Positions 35,016 to 43,067 of a stretch of DNA of 64,000 nucleotides are shown here, piece by piece. The stretch lies in the NCBI RefSeq assembly GCF_046115515.1, contig NZ_CP175953.1; one strand, given 5' to 3'. The position numbers and the translations under genes were made by a program. Every line of letters begins with the position of its first letter. The first letter of the stretch is position 1. The notes under the pieces are model-generated. The model did not search any database, was not told the origin of the DNA, and saw only the letters and a list, made by a program, of their open reading frames with translations. Origin of the DNA: Gracilimonas sp017641085 (lineage in GTDB: Bacteria; Bacteroidota; Rhodothermia; Balneolales; Balneolaceae).

Positions 35016-36563
35016 TTAATCGAGATGTTCAAAATTTTGAATGAAGGCCGAACTTTCAAATCCTAACCGGTCGATATAGGTAATATGAAGTTCCTTCAGC
35101 AGCGAAACCCTTCCTTTTCGAAGAGGTGAACTGGCAGGTGCATGGTTTATCCTGTAATAAGGGATAACGGCAGACTCCCGGGTTTTTGGGATGATAATTG
35201 TTTGCCAGGTGTTATCATATCGAGCATAAACAATCCATTTTGAAACACGGCTCATATCTTCCTCCAATACAAAAGAAAGGGCCCCCTTTTCACCGGTAAA
35301 AGAAATGTCAGGTGCTTTTAGCGGACGATGGTTGATCCAGTTCATGGAAGGAATCAGGGCTTCCCGTTTATAAGGTTTATCAAGCAGGGCTTGTTGGAGC
35401 GAGTCATTTTCAACTATTCCCGTCATACTCCAGTGGATGGTTCCGGGTGCTTCCGGCAGCATGCCGCGTGTTATCATAATTTGATTAATGACCTCGTCCA
35501 CTTGTTGCTCTCCTTCATAGCGGGAAATACTCATGCCCGGCCAGATATGCCGGTCTGTAAAATTCTGCTCTTCCCACCATCCCAAAAGAACCGGAAAGCT
35601 CTGTGGTACTTGGTTTATGGGCCAATACAGTTGGGGTGAGAAGTAATCAACCCAGCCTTTTTTGAGCCACTTTTTGGCATCAGCGTAAAGCACCTCATAT
35701 TGATCCATTCCTGCAATGGATGGCGGACTTCCCGGTCGCCACACACCAAAGGGACTTAGCCCAAATTTCACATAAGGCTTTTCCTTTTTTATGGATCTAT
35801 ATACCCGTTGTATGAATGTGTCTACGGCTTTTCTTCGCCAGTCACTTCGGGAAAGCTTTCCGCCGGAGTTTACATAAGCGTCCCAGCTTTCATCGTCCGG
35901 AAAGTCTTCCCCAAAATTATAAGATGGATAGGGATAGAAGTAGTCATCAAAATGAACGCCGTCAATATCGTATCGCTTTACGATGTCCATAACTACGGCG
36001 TGGGCATGATCCTGGGTTTCCTGCAGGCTGGGATCGAACCACCAGTACCCGCTTTTTAATCCTACTACCAACTCATCTTTTGTGTTCACGACGGAGTGCT
36101 CCGAAACGGGGCCGCCTCTCACATGGTGTGCCCGGTAAGGATTAAGCCAAACATGAAGCTCAAGTCCTCTTTTATGGGCTTCTTCAATCCAGAAACTCAG
36201 GGGATCATAATAGGGAGTTGGTGGCACGCCTTGCTGGCCGGTCAGGTAATACGACCAGGGTTCCAGCTCGCTTTCATATAAAGCATCAGATTGGGGGCGA
36301 ACCTGGAAAATAACGGCATTAAAGTTTGTGGCCTGCAAAAGATCGAGCAGTTTTATAGCCTCTTCTTTCTGCTGCTCCACGGGGATACCCGGTTCACTGG
36401 GCCAGTTGATGTTGGCAACCGTAGCAACCCAAGCGGCCCTGAATTCACGCTGAATTTCAGGATGGGAATCAGCCGGTTTTTTCGGGGAAAGTTTGAGGTA
36501 CTGACAACTGGAAAGCATCAAAAGTAAACACAAATAAAGACAGCACGAGATTTTCTTCGGCAT
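35016..36563 (-). CDS. GH10-like (DUF187/GHL10) family glycoside hydrolase, lipoprotein
   Basis: The 515-residue protein has a lipoprotein signal (lipobox LSSC, Cys20) and the family core from about 40: REFRAAWVATVANINWPS, FQVRPQSDALYESELEPWS, LELHVWLNPYRAHH and YDIDGVHFDDYFYPYP. This is the GHL10 TIM-barrel domain, for which glycan-cleaving activity is predicted and the conserved Asp pair in HFDDYFYP is a candidate active site. The C-terminal ~120 residues form a beta-rich domain. Probably periplasmic or surface-exposed. No operon partner; the next gene on the strand is a permease ending 150 bp upstream. Confidence 0.93.
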   Translation of the reverse strand: MPKKISCCLYLCLLLMLSSCQYLKLSPKKPADSHPEIQREFRAAWVATVANINWPSEPGIPVEQQKEEAIKLLDLLQATNFNAVIFQVRPQSDALYESELEPWSYYLTGQQGVPPTPYYDPLSFWIEEAHKRGLELHVWLNPYRAHHVRGGPVSEHSVVNTKDELVVGLKSGYWWFDPSLQETQDHAHAVVMDIVKRYDIDGVHFDDYFYPYPSYNFGEDFPDDESWDAYVNSGGKLSRSDWRRKAVDTFIQRVYRSIKKEKPYVKFGLSPFGVWRPGSPPSIAGMDQYEVLYADAKKWLKKGWVDYFSPQLYWPINQVPQSFPVLLGWWEEQNFTDRHIWPGMSISRYEGEQQVDEVINQIMITRGMLPEAPGTIHWSMTGIVENDSLQQALLDKPYKREALIPSMNWINHRPLKAPDISFTGEKGALSFVLEEDMSRVSKWIVYARYDNTWQTIIIPKTRESAVIPYYRINHAPASSPLRKGRVSLLKELHITYIDRLGFESSAFIQNFEHLD

Positions 36564-36644
36564 AAAAACAGAATATGGAACTCTTTCAGGGGCAGACCGA
36601 AGGTAGCAACAATTGGGGAAGAAGGAAACGGATGGAAAGTGGCG

Positions 36645-36717
36645 AGGTTTTAGGTGTTAGGTTTTAGTGGTTCCCAGATGGGCACACTAAAACCTAACAC
36701 CTTGCACCTAAAACCTA
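36645..36717. repeat. Inverted repeat of AACCTAACACC units after the 39099 permease
   Basis: The arm 36645-36669 and the arm 36685-36717 are complementary (TTTTAGGTGTTAGGTTTTAG against CTAAAACCTAACACC-type sequence). It touches the permease stop at 36718. The right arm continues into a 75-bp stretch identical to 39342-39416. Confidence 0.85.
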
Positions 36718-39099
36718 TCATTCACTCCTCAAACTATCCACGGGATTAGCCACGGCGGCTTTGATGGATTGCCAGCTTACGGTCAGCAAGGCGATGATTA
36801 AAGCGGCACCGCCGGCCAGGGCAAAAATACCGGGTCCAATTTCGATACGGTAGGCGAAGTCCGCCAGCCATTGGTTCATGGCGTACCAGGCGATAGGGAT
36901 AGCTATGGCAAACCCTGTGAGTACAAGCAGGATAAAATCTTTGGAAAGCAGCGCTACGATGTTGGAAACGGTAGCTCCCAGAACTTTGCGGATGCCGATT
37001 TCTTTGGTGCGGCGTTCGGCTGAGAAGGCGGCTAAACCAAATAATCCTAAGCAGGCTATGAAAATGGCAATAGCAGCAAATGCTGTAAACGCTCTACTCA
37101 GTTTTTGATCAGTAGCATATTGTTCTGCAAATTTATCATCAAGAAAATGGTAGGTGAGAGGATCTTCAGGCCAAAGCTTAGTCCATTCTTCCTGAAGGTA
37201 TGAGATCAATGACTGCGCTTGTTCAGGATGAAATTTTATGGCAAGCATGTTATACGAATTATATTTGTTTGGATCGGTTGGCTTCATTCGGATATAAACA
37301 GGTCCAATATTGCTATGAAGTGACTTGAAGTGAAAGTCTTTTACAACCCCTACTATTGTTGAACTATCTGAAAGCATTCTGTTTACAGCACTATCCGGAT
37401 TGCCCCATCCTAATTTTTTCACCATAGCTTCATTTATAACACGAGCTTTGTTACGATCCGTAATGCGGTTCTCGTCAAAAAACCTGCCAGCAGCCATTTC
37501 AAGGTTTAGGACATCATCGTAGTCAGCATCGGTTCTGAGACTATGTGCATAGAATTGATTATCCGGATTATCAGGGTCAAAAGCCTGGCCGGTTCGCATC
37601 CCAAACCTGCTGGGGATATCTGTTGTGGCAGAAGCGTGAATGACTGCAGAATGATTTAGCGCGATTTCTTTAAATGTTTCGATATTACCACGAATTTGAT
37701 GTGCAGGAATATACATCACCTGATCATCCTCAAACCCAAGGTCTTTTTCGAGTACGAATTGCAGCTGATTGAAAGCAATGAGAGTACAGATGATCAATGC
37801 TGTAGAAACCACAAATTGCAGTGTGACTAACATTCTTCTGAAACCACCACCTTTAGAGCTTTGATGAGAAGCCGCTTTAAGAACAATTGATGGTTTAAAT
37901 CGCGACAAAAAGAAAGCCGGATAGCTTCCAGAAAGTACTCCGACTCCTATAGAAGTCAAAAACAGGAGAGACAATAAAGAACCGGTTTCCTTGAAGGTCA
38001 TTAACAACTCTTTCTCAACAAAATTGTTGAAGAAGGGCAGGGCAAGTTCGGCTATAAATAACCCCAAAATGAAAGCAAATACAGCAACTAATACAGCTTC
38101 TCCAATAAACTGCATTATAAGTTGTGTTTTTCCGGCTCCTACTACTTTACGAACTCCGACCTCTCTGGAACGTTGCATAGCACGGGCTGTAGATAAGTTC
38201 ATGTAATTTATGCATGCCAGTATCAGAATAAAAAGGGCAATGGCTGAAAAAATATAGATATACTTTCTATCACCTTTAAAACCACTGGCTAGTGAATGCT
38301 CCGATAGGTAAAGATCAGAAATAGGAATGGAGAAAAAAGAGGTCGTTGATTCTTCTCCCATATTTTTTATCACCAATTCTGAAACTTTTGGAGAAATGTC
38401 TGACCAAGTTGAACCTTCCTGAAGTTGAACATAGGTATTGAACATACTTGACCCCCAAGAATCACGATGTGTTTTGGAGTAGGACGTATTATTAATGGAA
38501 GCAACTATATCAAAATTGAGATAGGAATTCTGCTGCATATTTTCAGCAACTCCTGTAACTATAAATTCCCCTTCCTCATATCGATTAATTAAGAGTGTTC
38601 TACCAATGGGGTTTTCGTCTCCAAAATATTTCTCAGCTATTTCTTCAGTAATAACAACTGATTTTGGATCAGAAAGAACGGTCTCTGGCTGGCCAATTTT
38701 TAAAGGGAAGGAAAACATCCTGAAGAAGCTTTCTGAAGCATGAATAATGCGATCTTCTTCAGAGAAATCTTCACCATTTACGCTTACATCTCCTGATCCT
38801 TTATATAAAGTAATGAGGAAATCATCTACTTCAGGAATTACATTTTTCATTGCCGGGCCAACAGGATATTGGGTACTTAATCCTTTATTAGTGTTACTAC
38901 CGTAAGAACTTTCTCTTCCCACGAAGTATATCTGCTCACTGTTCTCATGGAATTGGTCGTAGCTGAGTTCATCTGTTACAAAGAGAGAAATAAGGATGAG
39001 GCAACACAAACCAATTGCAAGGCCTAAAACATTAATCAGAGAGTAGGACTTATTATTCCGAAAATTTCGCCAGGCAATTTTGATATAGTTCTTAAGCAT
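36718..39099 (-). CDS. ABC transporter permease, duplicated MacB/FtsX type, sigma-54 controlled
   Basis: The 793-residue protein has the family layout with loop motifs REVGVRKVVGA and KEIGIRKVLGA and ends NPVDSLRSE. I use the ATG at 39099 (MLKNYIKIAWRN) because it aligns with the other six permeases; the in-frame start at 39108 adds three residues. It carries its own sigma-54 promoter (39181-39196) and dyad pair (39250-39286), although it also follows the adaptor-ATPase-permease genes on the same strand. Its last codons share an unusual identical tract with the 41756 permease. Confidence 0.93.
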   Translation of the reverse strand: MLKNYIKIAWRNFRNNKSYSLINVLGLAIGLCCLILISLFVTDELSYDQFHENSEQIYFVGRESSYGSNTNKGLSTQYPVGPAMKNVIPEVDDFLITLYKGSGDVSVNGEDFSEEDRIIHASESFFRMFSFPLKIGQPETVLSDPKSVVITEEIAEKYFGDENPIGRTLLINRYEEGEFIVTGVAENMQQNSYLNFDIVASINNTSYSKTHRDSWGSSMFNTYVQLQEGSTWSDISPKVSELVIKNMGEESTTSFFSIPISDLYLSEHSLASGFKGDRKYIYIFSAIALFILILACINYMNLSTARAMQRSREVGVRKVVGAGKTQLIMQFIGEAVLVAVFAFILGLFIAELALPFFNNFVEKELLMTFKETGSLLSLLFLTSIGVGVLSGSYPAFFLSRFKPSIVLKAASHQSSKGGGFRRMLVTLQFVVSTALIICTLIAFNQLQFVLEKDLGFEDDQVMYIPAHQIRGNIETFKEIALNHSAVIHASATTDIPSRFGMRTGQAFDPDNPDNQFYAHSLRTDADYDDVLNLEMAAGRFFDENRITDRNKARVINEAMVKKLGWGNPDSAVNRMLSDSSTIVGVVKDFHFKSLHSNIGPVYIRMKPTDPNKYNSYNMLAIKFHPEQAQSLISYLQEEWTKLWPEDPLTYHFLDDKFAEQYATDQKLSRAFTAFAAIAIFIACLGLFGLAAFSAERRTKEIGIRKVLGATVSNIVALLSKDFILLVLTGFAIAIPIAWYAMNQWLADFAYRIEIGPGIFALAGGAALIIALLTVSWQSIKAAVANPVDSLRSE

Positions 39100-39180
39100 C
39101 GTCATCAATTTTATTTAAAGAGCAAAAGTAAACCACAACAGAACACTTATAGCCGATGTATGCTTACTCACAAAACTTAA

Positions 39181-39196
39181 TTCAACAATCGTACCA
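39181..39196 (-). promoter_or_regulatory. Sigma-54 promoter C (39099 permease)
   Basis: The minus strand reads TGGTAC-GATTG-TTGAA. The predicted start of transcription near 39170 gives a leader of about 70 bases. The dyad pair begins exactly 54 bp upstream. Confidence 0.7.
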
Positions 39197-39249
39197 AGTG
39201 AAGCAAAAGCCAGTGTTTAGCCTTCCAACCCCTTTACCCCGTGGTAATC

Positions 39250-39286
39250 TGTTCGATATGTTACACCCGATGTTCGATAATGGACA
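39250..39286. promoter_or_regulatory. Activator-binding dyad pair C
   Basis: TGTTCGATATGTTACA (39250-39265) and TGTTCGATAATGGACA (39271-39286) are separated by exactly 5 bp. They are the two most similar half-pairs in the set and best define the motif. Confidence 0.77.
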
Positions 39287-39294
39287 GTGGGGGT

Positions 39295-39373
39295 AGGGTT
39301 TAGGTGCAAGGTGTTAGGTTTTAGTGTGTCCATCCAGGCACCACTAAAACCTAACACCTTGCACCTAAAACCT
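39295..39373. repeat. Inverted repeat of AACCTAACACC units after the 41756 permease
   Basis: Arms 39295-39326 and 39342-39373 are almost perfectly complementary over about 30 bp, with a 15-base loop. It abuts the permease stop at 39375 and is the sister of the repeat at 36645-36717. It lacks a T run on the minus strand. Confidence 0.88.
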
Positions 39374-39374
39374 A

Positions 39375-41756
39375 TCATTCACTCCTCAAACTATCCACGG
39401 GATTAGCCACGGCGGCCTTGATGGATTGCCAGCTAACAGTCAAAATCGCGATAATCATCGCAATCAGTCCTACGGTTATAAAAACAGCAACATTCATATC
39501 AATACGGTAGGCAAAGTTGGTAAGCCACTGATCCATTACGTACCAGGCGATGGGCGTTCCCACCACAAAACCGATAGCCACTAATTTGAGGAAGTCGGTT
39601 GAAAGCAAAGCCACTATTTTTGAGACGGAAGCACCCAACACTTTTCGAATTCCAATTTCTTTTGCCCGGCGTTCAATCAGGAAGGATGAAAGCCCTACAA
39701 GGCCAAGACAGGCGATGAAAATAGCCAGCCCGGAAAATGCCAGTAACAGGTTTCGGGTCTGCAGTTCAGACTGGTAGAGAGCATTCAGCTGTTGATCTAA
39801 AAACTCGAATTCAAAAGGCCGGTGTGGGGCAACATCCTGCCACATATTCTCCAGAGATGCTATCGTGCCCTGGATGTTCCCCGGTTCAACTTTCACTAAC
39901 AGGTAGTTATACATCTGCTCATGAATGAATAACGCCAGGGGCTCTACATTTTCTCTGAGAGACTGGTAGTTAAAGTCTGCCATCACGCCAACCACCTCGC
40001 CTTCTCTTCCTCCCAGTACATTGAAAGGCTTGCCAATGGCTTCCTGTGGCGACCAGCCATGAGCCTGCGCTAACTGCTCGTTGATGAGATACACATAACC
40101 CTGTTCTCTGGTATAGGAAGGACTATCCGGAAAAGAAGTGCCGGCGATGACCTCAATATCTAATGTTTGAACCAAATCGGCATCAGCTGCACCGGCTGCA
40201 GTTCCTATCGGTTCCATCGTGGTGTTGTGAACCGATCCATACCCGCCAAAAACTTTACCGGGAATATTTGACATGTAGGTTGCTCCTTTAACACCCGGCT
40301 GACGGAGAACCTCACTTTTCAGCAGGTCCTGTTTTTGAGCAAGCTCATTATCTCTTGCAGGTAACACAATAACTTCATCATCATCAAAACCAAGGTCTGC
40401 AGTTAATATGAAGTTTGTTTGTTGATAGATGATGACGGTACATAGAATGAGGAAAGTGGATATGGCGAATTGTGAGATCACCAGCCCTTTGCGAAGGGTG
40501 CCGTCTGATCCGGTGGACCCAAGCAGTCCCTTGAGTACACGCACCGGCTGGTAAGATGAAAGTAGAAAAGCCGGGTAGCTTCCGGCGAGGGCAGCGGTGA
40601 TGATGGTCACGCCGGCTAAAAGCATCCATGCTGAAGGATCGGTAAAAAGGTTAAAGCTGATGTCTTTGCCCATCAGTTGGAAAAAGGGTTCTTTGAAAAA
40701 CTCCACCAGAATCAGTGCCAATACAACTGATATAAGCGTAATCAATATAGATTCCCCATAAAACTGCTTTACCAGTTGTGATTTTACCGCACCGAGTGCC
40801 TTTCGGATACCCACTTCAGCTCCACGCCTTGAAGAACGGGCGGTAGACAGGTTGACATAATTTATTGTAGCGATAAGGAGTACCATCAGGGCCAGGAAAA
40901 TAAACCCAATCACGTTTTGCATACTGCCCATGGGGGCAATTTCGAAATCGAAGTTTGAGTTCAGGTACAATTCTGTGACGGGGGTAAAGATCAGTTGATC
41001 AACACGGTCTTGAATCTGGTTATCCCTTATGAAGGCATTTGCTGTTTGTCTTAATGATTCGGTGGAGGAGCTGCTATTCAGTAGCAGATAAGTGAAAAAA
41101 TTAGCGGCCCTGATCTGAGAATCATCCAGCTGAGACCAACTGCTCATAGTATGCAGCGAGCCCAGATAATTGAATGTAAAGTGGGAATTGGCAGGAACGT
41201 CTTCAATAACGCCGGTCACTTCAAAATCATAATTGGTATTGAAAATCCGGGCATTAACAGTTTCACCAAGTACATCAACAGACCCAAATAATTTCAGGGC
41301 TGTAGATTTGGGCAAAACCAATGATCTTGGGTTTTTGAGTGCTGTTTCGGGGTTTCCGGCAATAAAATCAAAACTGAAAATCTGGAAAAAGCTGGAATCG
41401 GCATATAGGAAGCTGTCTTCCTGAAATTTATTCTGACCGGTACTGATGATGGCCGGGCTGTAACGGGTAGGCTCATAAAGCCGAACCCATTGCTCAATCT
41501 CTGGTGAGATTTGATTCAGCGTTGGAGCCACCATGGAAGGCGTAACGGCAATGTTATCGCCACCGCTTTCCATACTGATCCGAACAATTCTGTCCGCTTT
41601 TTTATGGAATTGGTCATAACTGAGTTCATGCCTCACATATATGAGGATTAGCAGACAGCATGCAATGCCTATTGCCAGCCCCGAAATATTGATGAAAGAA
41701 TAGCCTTTATGCTTAGAGATATTTCTAAAGGCAATTTTAAAATAATTCTTCAGCAT
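39375..41756 (-). CDS. ABC transporter permease, duplicated MacB/FtsX type
   Basis: The 793-residue protein has the standard layout with loop motifs AEVGIRKALGA and KEIGIRKVLGA and the C-terminus NPVDSLRSE. It is the third gene of the adaptor-ATPase-permease operon driven by sigma-54 promoter D. No promoter is apparent in the 114-bp gap upstream, only an AGCTG inverted repeat. With the adaptor and ATPase it could form a MacAB-like tripartite pump or a lipoprotein-type extractor; no TolC-like gene is present in the window. Confidence 0.93.
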   Translation of the reverse strand: MLKNYFKIAFRNISKHKGYSFINISGLAIGIACCLLILIYVRHELSYDQFHKKADRIVRISMESGGDNIAVTPSMVAPTLNQISPEIEQWVRLYEPTRYSPAIISTGQNKFQEDSFLYADSSFFQIFSFDFIAGNPETALKNPRSLVLPKSTALKLFGSVDVLGETVNARIFNTNYDFEVTGVIEDVPANSHFTFNYLGSLHTMSSWSQLDDSQIRAANFFTYLLLNSSSSTESLRQTANAFIRDNQIQDRVDQLIFTPVTELYLNSNFDFEIAPMGSMQNVIGFIFLALMVLLIATINYVNLSTARSSRRGAEVGIRKALGAVKSQLVKQFYGESILITLISVVLALILVEFFKEPFFQLMGKDISFNLFTDPSAWMLLAGVTIITAALAGSYPAFLLSSYQPVRVLKGLLGSTGSDGTLRKGLVISQFAISTFLILCTVIIYQQTNFILTADLGFDDDEVIVLPARDNELAQKQDLLKSEVLRQPGVKGATYMSNIPGKVFGGYGSVHNTTMEPIGTAAGAADADLVQTLDIEVIAGTSFPDSPSYTREQGYVYLINEQLAQAHGWSPQEAIGKPFNVLGGREGEVVGVMADFNYQSLRENVEPLALFIHEQMYNYLLVKVEPGNIQGTIASLENMWQDVAPHRPFEFEFLDQQLNALYQSELQTRNLLLAFSGLAIFIACLGLVGLSSFLIERRAKEIGIRKVLGASVSKIVALLSTDFLKLVAIGFVVGTPIAWYVMDQWLTNFAYRIDMNVAVFITVGLIAMIIAILTVSWQSIKAAVANPVDSLRSE

Positions 41757-41800
41757 AGTTCTCCTTTGTTATTGATAGTGGGCAAGCTTCCTTACATACT

Positions 41801-41871
41801 TGCAGGCCTCTGCTCTCAGTTTAAATCCGGAAAGGTAAACTGAAAGCTGACAGCTGTCGGCTGAAAACTAT
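41801..41871. repeat. AGCTG-family inverted repeat between ATPase and permease genes
   Basis: Arms CTCTGCTCTCAGTTTA and TAAACTGAAAGCTGACAGC face each other around AATCCGGAAAGG. It ends at the ATPase stop, which on the minus strand reads TAATAGTTTTCAGC. Confidence 0.75.
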
Positions 41872-42560
41872 TACACATGAAACCCTTCCTGCATATTCTC
41901 AGTCACTACGTGGCCGTCAAACAGATGAATTACACGACGAGCGTAGTCGGCATCATGAGGAGAGTGGGTTACCATCACGATGGTGGTGCCGGCTTCGTTA
42001 AGTTCAGCCAACAGTTTCATCACTTCATCGCCGTGATCCGAATCCAGGTTACCGGTAGGCTCATCGGCGAGGATCAGCTTGGCATTGGCTACTACGGCCC
42101 GGGCAATGGCAACGCGCTGTTGCTGTCCACCGGAAAGTTGTTGCGGAAAGTGATTGCGTCGGTGCATCATTCCCATTCGGTCGAGTGCCGTTTCTACTTT
42201 CTCTTTGCGTTCGGCAGAATCAACTCCGAGATAGAGCAGCGGCAGTTCCACATTTTCAAATACCGTGAGCTCATCAATCAGGTTAAAGCTCTGGAAGATA
42301 AATCCAATATTCCCTTTTCTGAGCTGGGCTCTTTCTCTTTCAGAATGAGTAGAGATCTCATGTCCTAAAAAGTGATATTCACCATCAGTTGGGTTATCCA
42401 AAAGTCCCATAATATTCAACAAGGTAGATTTCCCGCAGCCTGAAGGCCCCATTATGGCTACAAATTCACCCTCTTTGATTTCGAGGTTCACGTTGCTCAA
42501 CGCAGTCGTTTCCACTTCTTCAGTGGTATATACTTTCTTAAGGTTTTTTGTTTGAATCAT
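41871..42560 (-). CDS. ABC transporter ATPase, LolD/MacB type
   Basis: The 229-residue protein has a complete set of motifs: Walker A GPSGCGKST (near 39-47), Q-loop GFIFQSFNL, signature LSGGQQQRVAIARA, Walker B LILADEPTG, D-loop GNLDSD and H-loop VTHSPHD. It belongs to the group that powers MacB, LolCDE and FtsX-type permeases. It lies between the adaptor and the 41756 permease, interrupted upstream by an oppositely oriented four-helix-bundle gene. Unlike the second ATPase of the cluster, its motifs are canonical, so it is the better candidate for the general motor of the permease set. Confidence 0.96.
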   Translation of the reverse strand: MIQTKNLKKVYTTEEVETTALSNVNLEIKEGEFVAIMGPSGCGKSTLLNIMGLLDNPTDGEYHFLGHEISTHSERERAQLRKGNIGFIFQSFNLIDELTVFENVELPLLYLGVDSAERKEKVETALDRMGMMHRRNHFPQQLSGGQQQRVAIARAVVANAKLILADEPTGNLDSDHGDEVMKLLAELNEAGTTIVMVTHSPHDADYARRVIHLFDGHVVTENMQEGFHV

Positions 42561-42636
42561 GGTAGTAAGGTTTAGGTTGTCGGTCTTTTTTAAAATTTTT
42601 TGTAAAGAATTTGTTTTTGAGTGCTCTTACTGTGTA

Positions 42637-42666
42637 AGCTGTCAGCCAACAGCAGTCAGCTTACAG
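42637..42666. repeat. Left arm of an AGCTG inverted repeat enclosing a four-helix-bundle gene
   Basis: The 30-bp arm starts AGCTGTCAGCC and ends AGCTTACAG, and matches the complement of 43038-43067 at about 22 of 30 positions. It also contains its own small hairpin (GTAAGCTG/CAGCTTAC). The gene ATG is 22 bp inside it. Confidence 0.75.
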
Positions 42667-42688
42667 GTATTCAATTCAAGGATTACTC

Positions 42689-43048
42689 ATGAGAGATTTT
42701 AAAACATTATCAGTTTGGCAAAAAAGTCATGTATTGGCTTTATCTATCTATAACTCGACGGCATCTTTTCCTAAAGAAGAATTGTACGGGCTTATAAGCC
42801 AAATGAGGAGATCAGCTTCGTCTATCCCAACTAATTTAGCTGAAGGATGTGGAAGAAATACCCAATCTCAGCTGGCCCACTTCATAAATATTGCTTTGGG
42901 ATCAGCATCAGAGCTTCAATATCAACTGATGCTGGCCAAAGATCTGGGCTTTGTTACCGATCATATTTTCAAAGAACAATCAAATAAAGTAACAGAGGTA
43001 AAGCGAATGCTGACCTCATTTCATCAAAAAGTGCTGGCTGATAGCTGA
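42689..43048 (+). CDS. Four-helix-bundle protein of the 23S rRNA intervening-sequence-protein family
   Basis: The 119-residue protein matches the family from its first residues (MRDFKTLSVWQKSHVLAL) through the hallmark QMRRSASSIPTNLAEGCGR to a helical C-terminus. The fold is a four-helix bundle that forms pentamers and binds nucleic acid in characterised relatives; relatives include the Avd protein of diversity-generating retroelements, but no reverse transcriptase is near. It is antisense to the adaptor-ATPase operon and lies between the two arms of an inverted repeat. Its last residues and TGA stop (LADS-stop, GCTGATAGCTGA) are made of repeat sequence. Confidence 0.93.
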   Translation: MRDFKTLSVWQKSHVLALSIYNSTASFPKEELYGLISQMRRSASSIPTNLAEGCGRNTQSQLAHFINIALGSASELQYQLMLAKDLGFVTDHIFKEQSNKVTEVKRMLTSFHQKVLADS

Positions 43049-43067
43049 TGTCTGTACGCTGAAAGCT
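43038..43067. repeat. Right arm of the inverted repeat enclosing the four-helix-bundle gene
   Basis: CTGATAGCTGATGTCTGTAC starts the arm inside the end of the four-helix-bundle gene. The arm ends at 43067, overlapping the TAG stop codon of the adaptor gene on the other strand (43066-43068). Stops of two unrelated genes therefore lie in one repeat arm. Confidence 0.75.

Noticed and set aside
41757..41800. A separate promoter for the 41756 permease
   Set aside because: The gap shows no recognisable promoter; the gene is better explained as part of the adaptor-ATPase-permease transcript.
42689..43048. Diversity-generating retroelement, because the four-helix-bundle protein is related to Avd
   Set aside because: No reverse transcriptase, template repeat or variable repeat is present nearby; the gene fits the rRNA intervening-sequence-protein family.
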